The position numbers were made by a program, and so were the translations under genes. Source: Mangrovicoccus sp. HB161399 (GTDB lineage: Bacteria; Pseudomonadota; Alphaproteobacteria; Rhodobacterales; Rhodobacteraceae). From it: a DNA stretch of 64,000 bases. Positions 25,494-33,891 of this stretch are shown piece by piece. The notes under the pieces are model-generated. The model saw only the letters and a list, made by a program, of their open reading frames with translations, did not search any database and was not told where the DNA came from. The stretch spans positions 1-64,000 of the forward strand of contig NZ_JAATVU010000013.1 of the NCBI RefSeq assembly GCF_013184745.1, given 5' to 3'. Every line of letters begins with the position of its first letter. Position 1 is the stretch's first letter.

Positions 25494-26668
25494 GCGTCGT
25501 CCTTCAGGTGCTTGCGCACGCTTTCCGGCCCGAGCGGGTGGTCCGCATGCGGATAGGCCGGGTGGTGGTGGTGACCGTGGCCGTGATGGTGGTGGCCATT
25601 TTCATGATCGTGGTCGTGGCCATGCGAATGGCCGTGGTCGTGGTGGTGATGGTGCCCATGCCCGTCATGGTCGTGATGTTGGTGGCCTGCATCCAGCCTG
25701 CAAGCCCCGGTGCAGAAGGTATCGCAGAGTTGACAATCCGCGACATTCGACCCCGGAGCAGAGGCGCCCTGCCCCTCGACATGGTGGTGGTGGCTTTCCT
25801 GCGCCATCCCGACCTCGGCCTCGAAGCCCAGGACCTGGGTGCGGTACTTGCACATCGCGCAGTTCATCGCGGTGTCGCCGCCGAGGATTTCCGTCACCCG
25901 CTCGGCGAAGGTGGCCAGCACGTCCGGGTGGTCATTGAGATAGCCCGCCTTCACCCACTGGGTTTCCGGATGTGCCGCGGCCACCATGTCGGCGAAGCCG
26001 TAGATGCGGTCGATCAGGATGCCGGTGAAGAGGAAATACGGGAAGACGACGACGCGCTTGTAGCCCAGCCGCGCCGCGTGCTCGAGCGCAGGCTCGACCA
26101 GCGGAAAGGTCACGCCGGAATAGCCGACCTCGCACCAGCCGAAGCCCATGCCCTCCCACAGCAGCCGGGCGATCTTCGAGACGTTGGAATTCGCGTCCGG
26201 GTCGGAGGCACCGCGGCCGATCACCACCAGGCAGGTGTCATGGCGCGCGACCTCGCCCTGCGCCGCATCCGCTTCGGCGATGGCCGCCTCGATCCGGGCC
26301 GAGGCCGCGCGCACCATGCGCGGGTCGACGCCCAGTTCGCGGCCGTACTCGACCTTGACGCCATGCTCGGCGGCATAGGCATTCAGCACGGAGGGGATGT
26401 CGTTCTTGGCATGCATCGCGGCGAAGAGCATCCCCGGCACCGCGAGGATGCGGGTGCAGCCCGCCTCGCGCAGGTTGTCGAGCCCCTTGCGGATCACCGG
26501 GTTGGCGAATTCGAGATAGCCGTAGTCGACTTCCCATTCGGGCGGCAGGTACCGGGGCAGCTTCTCGGCCAGCACGGCGAATTCCGCCACCGCCGCCTCG
26601 CTGCGCGAGCCGTGGCCGCAAAGCATGACGCCGATCTTCTCGGGGGTGTCGTGGGAATGGCTGGTCAT
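25490..26668 (-). CDS. cbiX: Sirohydrochlorin cobaltochelatase, long CbiX type with Fe-S and His-rich tail
   Basis: First gene of the cobalamin operon, 392 residues. Two chelatase half-domains are present: the first starts GVMLCGHGSRSEAAVAEF, the second has CLVVIGRGASDPDANSN and FPYFLFTGIL. Next come MNCAMCKY and CQLCDTFCTGAC, Cys-rich segments like those binding an Fe-S cluster in long CbiX. The last 60 residues are dominated by His, Asp and Gly and probably store or bind cobalt. ATG 26668 has AGGAG 7 nt upstream. The family inserts Co2+ early, into sirohydrochlorin. Confidence 0.9.
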   Translation of the reverse strand: MTSHSHDTPEKIGVMLCGHGSRSEAAVAEFAVLAEKLPRYLPPEWEVDYGYLEFANPVIRKGLDNLREAGCTRILAVPGMLFAAMHAKNDIPSVLNAYAAEHGVKVEYGRELGVDPRMVRAASARIEAAIAEADAAQGEVARHDTCLVVIGRGASDPDANSNVSKIARLLWEGMGFGWCEVGYSGVTFPLVEPALEHAARLGYKRVVVFPYFLFTGILIDRIYGFADMVAAAHPETQWVKAGYLNDHPDVLATFAERVTEILGGDTAMNCAMCKYRTQVLGFEAEVGMAQESHHHHVEGQGASAPGSNVADCQLCDTFCTGACRLDAGHQHHDHDGHGHHHHHDHGHSHGHDHDHENGHHHHGHGHHHHPAYPHADHPLGPESVRKHLKDDA

Positions 26669-26689
26669 CGGCTCGCTCCTCATGCATCG

Positions 26690-27867
26690 CCCGAGGTTGC
26701 AAGCCATCAGGAGGCAGCGGCGCTGCCCCTCCGGACGACATGGCGGCCCGCCCCCGGATTGGGTCGGCGCCCCGCCATTTCCTTGCTAGCCTCGCGGCAT
26801 CGTCGGAGGCGGGCCTAGCAGGCGGCGCGCCCTGCCGCAAGCGCGACGGAGGTCGCGCCCCGGCCCGCGCGGATCACTGCGTGGCGTCCTTCGGCTGGCT
26901 GCACGGCCCGCTGGGCACCTGCGCGTTGCCGAAGGCGTTGCGTCCCGGTCCGGCCGCCATCGGCACCACAGTCGACCTGAGCCCCTGGTACCCGGCGGCC
27001 TCGGGCAGCGGACCGGGACGGGATCCCCGACCTGACCCGACTCAGGCAGCCGCCGTTCAACAGCCCGGTCACGCAGAGCATGAGCCCGCGCTGTGCCGCG
27101 TTGAGCGGCATGCCGTTGCCGATCTGCCCGCCGACGTTCAACTCCCCCGTGACGAAGGTCATGTGGCCGAGGACGGCATGCCGCCGGTTGGCCACGGCCG
27201 CGGGCAACCGGAGCCGTGCCGCATCCGGCACGTCTTCCGCCTCCCGGCCGCTCGAGCCGAGCAGCCCCATGTCGTTGCAGATCTTCACGCACTCGGGGTT
27301 GTGCACCGGCTCTTGCACCGCGGCCGGCCGCCGATGCTGCAGGGCTCAGCTCCACGCAATCTGAGCGCCCGGCGCTGCGGCGGCACTGGTCCCGACGGCG
27401 AACGCGGTGGGTCTCCGCACGCCATGGCCATTTTCGCATCCGATCGCGGCATCCATGAAGTTGCTGCCATTGGCATCCGCAATCCGCTTGGCGGATCGTT
27501 CGACTTCGGCCCAGGCGCCGTGCTGGCTGAAATCCGCATGAATGGGGACGAGGTTCCAAGTGATGGCCGGGCCGCCGAACCGGAGCCCGATCAGAAGCCC
27601 GGCATTCGTGTTCAGCGGGCGCTGGTCGCTCTCCGTCCCTGCCCCGGTCAGGGCCCGCGGAAATGCGCCGGCCATCCGGCGGGGGCGCCCTGCCCAGCCG
27701 CGGCAGCCGCCCCGTCGCGCGCACTTGCCTTCCCCGCAGCGGGCCGCCGCAAGCAAACATCCCGAGTGCCGTGCCGAGGCCGTCCGCGCTTCCGTCAACC
27801 TGCCGTCCGCCCCGGCGCCGCTGCGAACATGGCGCGGGCCGAACGGGACGGCAAGCCTGTCCCTCAG
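26690..27867. other. Long stretch upstream of the cobalamin operon with coding relics only
   Basis: No intact gene. On the minus strand two adjacent frames read like protein: about 27640-27350 (NTNAGLLIGLRFGGPAITW, then NGSNFMDAAIGCENG) and about 27315-27050 (NPECVKICNDMGLLGSSGRE, then HMTFVTGELNVGGQIGNGMP). They look like one frameshifted gene of unknown family. I looked for a B12 riboswitch before cbiX and did not find a B12 box. Confidence 0.4.
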
Positions 27868-27868
27868 G

Positions 27869-28276
27869 TCAGGCCGCACCCCCTGCCGGGGCAATCCAGG
27901 GATCGGGCGCGCCGAAGCGGTTCGCGCCCTCGTCGCTGCGCTGCACGTAGAAATAGAGCAACACGAGGAAACCGATCACCGGAAGCAGCCACAGGAGCAG
28001 CCACCAGGCCGAGCGGCCGGTGTCGTGCAGCCGCCGCGCCGAGACCGCGAGGCCCGGCAGGATCAGGACCAGGCCGAGAATGGCCGACAGGATGCCGGTA
28101 TCTCCCGGCATGCCCAGCATCGGCGAGATGGCGAAGGCATCGATCAGGTTGACGATGATGTTGAGCAGCAGGACCGCCAGCACGTACCACCAGAACTCGC
28201 CGCGCGACGCACGGCCCGCAAAGGTCGCGTAATTCTTCAGGAACACCTTCCTGAACGCGGCAATCATGTCTTCCAT
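27869..28276 (-). CDS. DUF805 family inner-membrane protein
   Basis: A 135-residue membrane protein with the DUF805 pattern: NYATFAGRASRGEFWWYVL at the start, then three or four hydrophobic segments and RRLHDTGRSAWW, the most conserved DUF805 motif. The function is unknown. It stands alone, with an ATG at 28276. Confidence 0.9.
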   Translation of the reverse strand: MEDMIAAFRKVFLKNYATFAGRASRGEFWWYVLAVLLLNIIVNLIDAFAISPMLGMPGDTGILSAILGLVLILPGLAVSARRLHDTGRSAWWLLLWLLPVIGFLVLLYFYVQRSDEGANRFGAPDPWIAPAGGAA

Positions 28277-28393
28277 ATCGTCCCCCTCGCCCTTGGCAGG
28301 CCGGCAAGCATAAATCGAATTTGCCCCACCGTGGCAGATCCCCGAGCTTTCCCCAAGGGTCCCGCTGTCGCGGCGGGTGGGTAGACATGGAAA

Positions 28394-28415
28394 AGCCGCC
28401 GGAAAACCGGCGGCT
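28394..28415 (-). terminator. Terminator downstream of hsp20
   Basis: Perfect 9-bp stem AGCCGCCGG/CCGGCGGCT with a 4-base loop, followed on the minus strand by TTTTCC. It lies about 105 bp past the hsp20 stop. Confidence 0.7.
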
Positions 28416-28520
28416 CCGGCAGGGCCGAAAGGGGATGCGGTGCGCCCGGCGGCAGGGCGCAGGAATTGAGCCGCCGGAGTGCCCGCGATGTCCCGGAGCC
28501 CTGCCCCGGAAGACCGGCCG

Positions 28521-28985
28521 TCAGTTGACGGCTTTCGGTTCCTCCGCCGCGGCGCGGGCCAGGCCGCGCGCGATTTCGATCTGCCGCGGCTTCAGCGCCT
28601 CGGGCACTTCGCGCTTCAGATCGACATGCAGCATGCCGTTCTCGGTCGCGGCGCCGGTCACGCGGACATGGTCCGCCAGGGTGAAGCGGCGCTCGAAGGC
28701 GCGGGTGGCAATGCCGCGGTGCAGGTAGGTGCGCGGAGCGGCTTCCTCGGCCTTGCGGCCGGAAATCACCAGCGCATGGTCCTTCAGCTCGACGGTCAGG
28801 TCGGCCTCGGTGAAGCCTGCGACGGCGATCGAGATGCGGTAGGTGTCGTCCGCGGTCTTCTCGATGTTGTAGGGCGGGTAGCTTTCGCGACTGACGTCAG
28901 TGGCCAGGACGCGGTCCATCAGATCGGCAATCTGGTCGAAGCCGACCGTGGCACGGTAGAGCGGCGCGAGATCGAAGCTGCGCAT
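28521..28985 (-). CDS. Small heat shock protein, Hsp20/IbpA type
   Basis: A 154-residue ATP-independent chaperone that holds unfolding proteins. The alpha-crystallin domain is clear (PPYNIEKTADDTYRISIAVAG at its start, LVISGRK, then ERRFTLADHV and NGMLHVDL). The N-terminus MRSFDLAPLYRATVGFDQI is typical of IbpA relatives. ATG 28985 has AAGGAGG 7 nt upstream, and that site is buried in a probable ROSE thermometer, so heat induction at translation is likely. Confidence 0.93.
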   Translation of the reverse strand: MRSFDLAPLYRATVGFDQIADLMDRVLATDVSRESYPPYNIEKTADDTYRISIAVAGFTEADLTVELKDHALVISGRKAEEAAPRTYLHRGIATRAFERRFTLADHVRVTGAATENGMLHVDLKREVPEALKPRQIEIARGLARAAAEEPKAVN

Positions 28986-29079
28986 GGGGGATATCCTCCT
29001 TGAGCGATGTCCTATGTGATGCCCTCCTCGTCGGACGGGCGGAGCGCGGGCCCCCATCGGGGCGTCCCGCAGGACATAG
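28986..29079 (-). promoter_or_regulatory. ROSE-like RNA thermometer in the hsp20 leader
   Basis: In the leader RNA the stretch from 29008 to 28993 reads AUCGCUCAAGGAGGAU. It folds as AUC-(bulged G)-CUC against GAGGAU with a 3-nt loop. This places UCGCU, a match to the ROSE consensus UYGCU, opposite the AGGA of the ribosome site with the characteristic unpaired G. Two GC-rich hairpins precede it, one of them with GCCCCGAUGGGGGC, as in known ROSE leaders. The fold is inferred by eye. Confidence 0.65.
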
Positions 29080-29116
29080 CTGGGAAGCCTGCGGCGGGGT
29101 TTCAACCCCCGCCCGG

Positions 29117-29941
29117 TCAGCCGCCGCCCGGCGCTGCGGAGAGCCCGGCCGCCAGCGCCGCGAGCCGCGCGGCATCGACCGGCACCACCACCGCGCGGCC
29201 CGGGCCGGGCTGCCCCCCCGCGCGCGACATCCGGCTGGAGATCACCGCCGCGACCCGCGGCTCCCCGGCATCGTCGCGCGCGATCACCGGCGAACCGGAC
29301 ATGCCGCCCACCGCCTCGCAGCTGGTGACCACCGCCCCGTCCAGCGCGGCTAACGCATGGCAGGGAGACTCCTCGGCCAGCGCGAAGGACGCGTCATAGC
29401 CGTAGGAGAAGGTCGCCAGCTCCCGCCCGCGCAGCAGCGGCTCCTCGGCGACCGGGATCGGCGTTGCCACATCGGCCGGGATCGGCGCCTTCAGCCGCAG
29501 GAGCGCCAGGTCGCCGCTTATATGGCCGGTCTCGACATAGCCCTCGCCGATCGCCAGCGCGGCGCCGATCTCGGAGGCGCCGCGGCGGCCGTCGCGGTAG
29601 TCCGGCCAGAACACCGCACGGTAGGGCACCGCCACCCAGGCCTTCTCATGGCTCGCCATGCAATGCGCGGCGGTCAGCACCAGATCCGGCGCGACCAGCG
29701 TGGCGGTGCAGTGCAGCCCGTGCGGCGTGGTCCGGATCTGCCCGACGGCAGCGAACGGCTCCTGGTCGGCCTCCGAGAGGATCCGCCGGGCCGATCCCTC
29801 GGGCAGCCCCGGTTCCGCCGCGCCGCTGCGGGCATGCAGGGCCGGGGCGATCAGCGCAGCCAGGACCGGCATGGCCAGCCAAACTGCGCCCCGGCGCCGG
29901 GCCGGAGCGTGGGAGGGGCTGTCTTTGCGCGTCTCGGACAT
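29117..29941 (-). CDS. Secreted trypsin-like serine protease (S1 family)
   Basis: A 274-residue protease with a signal peptide after a basic stretch (AVWLAMPVLAALIAPALHA). The triad is visible: His in VLTAAHCMAS, Asp in GDLALLRLK, Ser in GGMSGSPVIA, with a CTATLVAP block before the His. It resembles trypsin/V8-type exported proteases common in Rhodobacteraceae; the substrate is unknown. ATG 29941 is preferred; a TTG two codons upstream is possible. It stands alone. Confidence 0.85.
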   Translation of the reverse strand: MSETRKDSPSHAPARRRGAVWLAMPVLAALIAPALHARSGAAEPGLPEGSARRILSEADQEPFAAVGQIRTTPHGLHCTATLVAPDLVLTAAHCMASHEKAWVAVPYRAVFWPDYRDGRRGASEIGAALAIGEGYVETGHISGDLALLRLKAPIPADVATPIPVAEEPLLRGRELATFSYGYDASFALAEESPCHALAALDGAVVTSCEAVGGMSGSPVIARDDAGEPRVAAVISSRMSRAGGQPGPGRAVVVPVDAARLAALAAGLSAAPGGG

Positions 29942-29947
29942 GGGCAA

Positions 29948-30818
29948 ATTCCGGTCGGGCGGCAGGGAAAGGTCTGCAGGCTCTGTCCCAGCATTGCGCC
30001 GATGCGGCCGCGCATCAAGTCCGCGCGCGCGCCGCCGGCCATTCCGCCCTCAATTCGCGCGCCGGGGAGAAGGCATTGCCCTGCGGTGCCAGGCGCTTCC
30101 CCGGCCTGCCCGAATTTTCGCCGCCGCCCTTTCAGACAGACGGTCCGGCATCATGCCGGAGCGTCCGCCTCCCTCGCCGCTGCGACCGGGAGCGCCTGCC
30201 CCGGCCTCCGCGCCACTGCGGCCGCTGGCCGGCGCCGACGCCTTGCGCCCGGGTGGCACCGCCCCGTGCTGCTCAACGGCTCCGATCATGGACGTGGGCG
30301 CCGGCATCGCGGATCGAGAGCGCCGCCGCCGAAGCCTGCGCTGACAGGCATGCCCGGCTGCTACGCGCTTGTGGCAGTCCAAGGCCCGGCGGAGACGGCA
30401 TCGGACCCGAGACGGGCGCATCGCCGAAGGCGCCGAACAATCCGGCATCTCATGGCACCGCCCGACACGCGCAGCCTCTCCCATGTCCCGGCACCCCGGC
30501 ACCCCGGCACCCCGGCACCCCGGCACCCCGGCACCCCGGCACCCCGGCACCCCGGCACCCCGGCACGAAGCGGGTCGCAGGCCATCCCGGACACTGCAAG
30601 CGCTTGGGCGAGATCCGCGGGAATGGTCAGGGCGGTGCCACCCGACGGGCCGTCCCGGCCACCGGCCCGCATCGGCGGGAAGTGACCGTACGCCGACCGC
30701 CGTGCCACCTGACCGGGCTGGCAGATCGGCGGCGCCATCCCGGCAAGCCTGCAGTTCGATGGGCAATGGCATGGACCCCGCCGCCCAGCCGCGGCGCGAC
30801 TTTCCAAGTGGATAGATC
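29948..30818. other. Gene-free stretch with a tandem repeat
   Basis: No frame here is supported as a gene. The notable content is the 8-bp tandem repeat at 30490-30566. Frames crossing it code for repeated Pro/Gly/His residues simply because of the repeat. Confidence 0.5.
30490..30566. repeat. 8-bp tandem repeat, about 9.6 copies
   Basis: GGCACCCC is repeated nine times exactly, plus the partial GGCAC, with no mismatch. The unit length is not a multiple of three, so copy changes would shift any overlapping frame. Perfect identity implies recent expansion. Confidence 0.97.
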
Positions 30819-30866
30819 GGAGAGGAGACATGCCATGGAGATGGAGAGGAGACATGCCATGGAGAT
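30819..30866. repeat. Exact 24-bp tandem duplication at the IS110 start
   Basis: Positions 30819-30842 and 30843-30866 are identical (GGAGAGGAGACATGCC, then ATGGAGAT). Each copy carries a ribosome site and an ATG in the same frame. Confidence 0.95.
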
Positions 30867-31974
30867 CATGGGGATCGGCCCCGACCTTGCCAAGACGGTG
30901 TTTCATGCTGACGGCGCCGGTCGAAACGACCGGACCGTGCCGAGACAGACATTGCGCCGCGACGCCGCCGTGACGTTCCTTGCCCGGCTTCGGCCTTGTC
31001 TCGTCGGCATCGAAGCCTGCAGCGGTTCGCGTTGCCGGGTCCGGGTGGTCCAGGAGCTCGGCCACGAGGTCCGGCTGGCTGCGCCGCTTCCCCGCCGAAC
31101 GGCCGCAACGGCGCCGAGGCGATCCGCGGGGAGGCCGGCCGACCGTCGATGCAGGACATGCCGAAGGCGTAGCTCCGGCACGACGCCACCGAAATCACCG
31201 GAGCGGCTCGAGTTGCAGGCTGTCCACCGGATCCGGCAGAGACTGATCTCCGGTCGGACGCGGCTGGCGAACCGGGTGCGGAGCCTGCTGGCCGAACATG
31301 GCGTGGCCATCGCCCGCACCGTCAGCCATCTGCGGAACGCGCTTGTCCGGACCGCCGGAGAAAGCCGCCGCGAGGACGGGGTGCCGGACATGATCCGGGA
31401 ACTCGCGATGGCAATCCGCGACGAACTGGCAGGGCCCGGCAAGCGTATCGCCGCCTTCGACCGCAGGATCAGGACGCTGTTCCGGTACAACGGGGCCTGC
31501 CAGCGGATCGGCTGCATCGAAGGGATCGGGCCCCTCTCGGCAGATTTCGAGGCGCGCCTTCGGCGTGACGCTGGGACTTGTGCCGAGACAGAGGCCGAGC
31601 GGGGGCAAGGCGCGGCTCTTCGGCAGGGTGCAGCGACCCTGGCCCCTGCGGGGCCGCGAAAGCGCGAGCTCCAAGCGCGGCGGCCGCTACCTCCGCACGC
31701 TGATGATCCTCGGTGCGAGAGCCGTGCCGGGCAAGGCGCGCGGCACGACGGACGCCAGGAGACGGCGGATCGCCCGGCTGCGCGCGCGGCGGCATGCCAA
31801 TGTCGTGGCCGTCGCGCTGGCCGGCAAGAACGCGAGGATCGTCTGGCCGGTTCTCGTGCGGGACGAAGAATGCGATCCGGCGCGTGTCGCGGCGGTGAAG
31901 CAAAGCAAACAGCGCGGGCGATCACGCCGGCCGTTGCCCCAGAGGACTTGCGGCAACTTGGCTGGAGATGGTGA
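30834..31974 (+). pseudogene. IS110-family transposase, decayed
   Basis: The N-terminus reads MGIGPDLAKTVFHADG, then FLARLRPCLVGIEAC and ELGHEVRLAA, the RuvC-like start of IS110 transposases. The frame is then lost: NGAEAIRGEAGRPSMQDMPK (about 31110-31170) lies in another frame and hits a stop. The central part (LELQAVHRIRQRLISGRTRL) and the transposase_20 part (GCIEGIGPLSAD; LGLVPRQRPSGGKARLFGRV; GGRYLRTLMILGARA) lie in different frames. A 39-bp palindromic insert sits at 31630-31668. Not functional. The element boundaries cannot be seen, as IS110 lacks inverted repeats. Confidence 0.85.
31630..31668 (+). repeat. Structured palindromic element, copy D
   Basis: Inner hairpin GGCCCC-TGC-GGGGCC (31641-31655), then GCGAAAGC, with outer stem GCG (31633-31635) and CGC (31663-31665). 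The insert appears to be exactly 39 bp, between LFGRV and SSKRGG of the IS110 transposase, and keeps the reading frame. Confidence 0.75.
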
Positions 31975-32586
31975 AAAGGTCGCTCCCATCGCCTTCCGGA
32001 CCTGATGTGCGGACCGGCACGGCAGCCGCCGATGTCCTGGGAGCATTGAGGAGAAAGCACGCGGGAATCCATCGGGGCTCGCGGCGGCGAAGGATCGGGC
32101 CGCCCGGAGAAGCCGGATATGCGCCCGCAATTGCGAACCTCTTCCAGAGTCGAACAAGGCGTTGCAATCAGGCGGGGTCCATATGCATCGAAATGGGCGC
32201 CCGAACGAACGGACCAACCCGGGCTCCGTCACGGACCTCGGCCAACGTCGCAGGCAGGCTCTGCCCCGCCTGCCCCCGCGAGTGGAGCTTGGATGCGCGC
32301 CAGGATCCCGAGCAGCCCGCGCAAGGTCAGGGCCCCGCGCCGCATCGCGGCCCGGACGGCGCCACCCTGCATCGAGACCACGATCCCGAAGCGCGGACGT
32401 ATCCCCCGCAGGAACAGCGCCGGGGCCATGGCTTGCCGCCACCTGTTCCGCTTGCCCTCCCCATAGCGGCGATCCGGGAGACCCGGCCAGAGGAGCGCGG
32501 ACCGTCCGGGCCTCGGCGACGCCCGGTCGCACGGGACTTGCGCAGGCCGCGCGCTAGCTCCGCCGGAGGACCAGCGAGGCACGGAC
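31975..32586. other. Gene-free stretch before the MFS gene
   Basis: I find no supported coding sequence, RNA gene or clear repeat. The promoter of the MFS gene should lie near its right end but cannot be pinned down. Confidence 0.45.
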
Positions 32587-33849
32587 ATGCTCAGCCAGAC
32601 ACTCTACCGCCTGACCGCCGACGGCGCGGACGGGGCCGACCCCGGAACGGCTCGCCGTTTCGCCACCGAATTCCTCAGCCTTTCCGCCACCAAGATCGCC
32701 GACGGGCTGATCGATCCCAAGCTGGTGCTGGCCTGGCTGTTCTCCGCCCTCGGCGTGCCCGGGGCCTTGACCGGCGCGCTGGTGCCGGTGCGCGAGGCGG
32801 GCGCGCTGCTGCCGCAGCTGGCACTTGCTCGGGCGATCGAGCGCCGCCGGCGGCGGCGCTTCGTCTGGGCCGCCGGAGCTGCGCTGCAGGGTCTTGCGGC
32901 GCTCTCCATGGCCGCCGCGGCGCTGCTGCTGGAGGGCGCGGCAGCCGGCTGGGCGATCCTGGCCGCGCTGGCCGTGCTGGCCTGCGCCCGCGCCGCCTGT
33001 TCGGCGAGCTTCAAGGACGTCACCGCCCGCACGGTGGAGAAGGGCACGCGCGGCACGCTGACGGGCATCGCCGGGACCGTCGGCGCCGCGGCGGTCTTCC
33101 TCTGGGCGGTGCTGCTGGGGCTCGGCATCGTGCCGCGCGATCCGGTCTGGATCGCAGCCTCCATCGCCGCGGCAGGCGCGCTCTGGCTGGCCGCCGGCGC
33201 GCTCTTCGCAACGCTGGAGGAACCCCCGGCCGAGCCGGACGAGACCGGCGGCGCGGGCGCGCTGCTGCGCCCGTTCCGCGACGATCCGCAGTTCCGCCGC
33301 TACCTGCTGGCCCGCGCGCTCATGATCTCCACCTCGCTGGCCCCGCCCTTCCTCGTCATGCTGGCGGGTACAAGCAGCGGCGGCGGTCCGGGCAATCTGG
33401 GGGTCCTGATGATCGCCTCCTCGGCCGCCTCGATCCTGTCTTCCTATGTGTGGGGGCGGCTTTCGGACCGCTCCAGCCGCCGGACGCTGGCCTATGCCGG
33501 CTTCGCCGCCGCGGCGATCCTCGGCGCGGGTGCGGCCCTGGGCCTCGCAACCGGCGGGCTGGGCGGCAGCTGGGGCGCGGCCGGATTCATCTTCGCCGCC
33601 CAGATCGCCTACCAGGGCGCGCGGATCGGCCGGAAGACCCATCTGACCGACATGGAGACCCCGGGCGGCAAGGCGACCTACACGGCGCTGGCCAATACCG
33701 CGATCGGCGCGCTGCTGCTGCTCGGCGGCGGCTTCGGCCTGCTGGCCGAGGCAGCGGGCCCTGCTGCAGTGCTTGCGGTCTTCGCGGCAATGGCCGCGGG
33801 CGGCGGGCTGGCGGCGCTGCGGCTCGGCGAGGTGCAGCAGCCGGGCTGA
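32587..33849 (+). CDS. MFS transporter
   Basis: A 420-residue membrane protein with about ten to twelve hydrophobic helices. The loop RRRRRRF after the second or third helix and SYVWGRLSDRSSRRTLA later are MFS cytoplasmic loop patterns. It begins MLSQTLYRLTADG, with GAGG 7 nt before the ATG. The substrate is unknown. The next gene begins 42 bp on, so the two may be co-transcribed. Confidence 0.8.
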   Translation: MLSQTLYRLTADGADGADPGTARRFATEFLSLSATKIADGLIDPKLVLAWLFSALGVPGALTGALVPVREAGALLPQLALARAIERRRRRRFVWAAGAALQGLAALSMAAAALLLEGAAAGWAILAALAVLACARAACSASFKDVTARTVEKGTRGTLTGIAGTVGAAAVFLWAVLLGLGIVPRDPVWIAASIAAAGALWLAAGALFATLEEPPAEPDETGGAGALLRPFRDDPQFRRYLLARALMISTSLAPPFLVMLAGTSSGGGPGNLGVLMIASSAASILSSYVWGRLSDRSSRRTLAYAGFAAAAILGAGAALGLATGGLGGSWGAAGFIFAAQIAYQGARIGRKTHLTDMETPGGKATYTALANTAIGALLLLGGGFGLLAEAAGPAAVLAVFAAMAAGGGLAALRLGEVQQPG

Positions 33850-33891
33850 TGCCCCTTCCCCGGACCGCCGCGGCTGGGCTAAGGGAGAGGC

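Noticed and set aside
29074-29105. Sigma-32-type promoter for hsp20
   Set aside because: TTGAAA and CTATGT are present on the minus strand, but the 20-bp gap does not fit the spacing I know. The thermometer is better supported.
30490-30566. CRISPR-like array
   Set aside because: The 8-bp unit is directly abutting with no spacers, so it is a simple tandem repeat. No CRISPR array or cas gene is in the window.
29464-31974. An 836-codon plus-strand frame joining the protease region, the tandem repeat and the IS110 remnant
   Set aside because: Only the part after about 30834 has transposase similarity. The rest is antisense or repeat-driven, so it is not a fusion protein.
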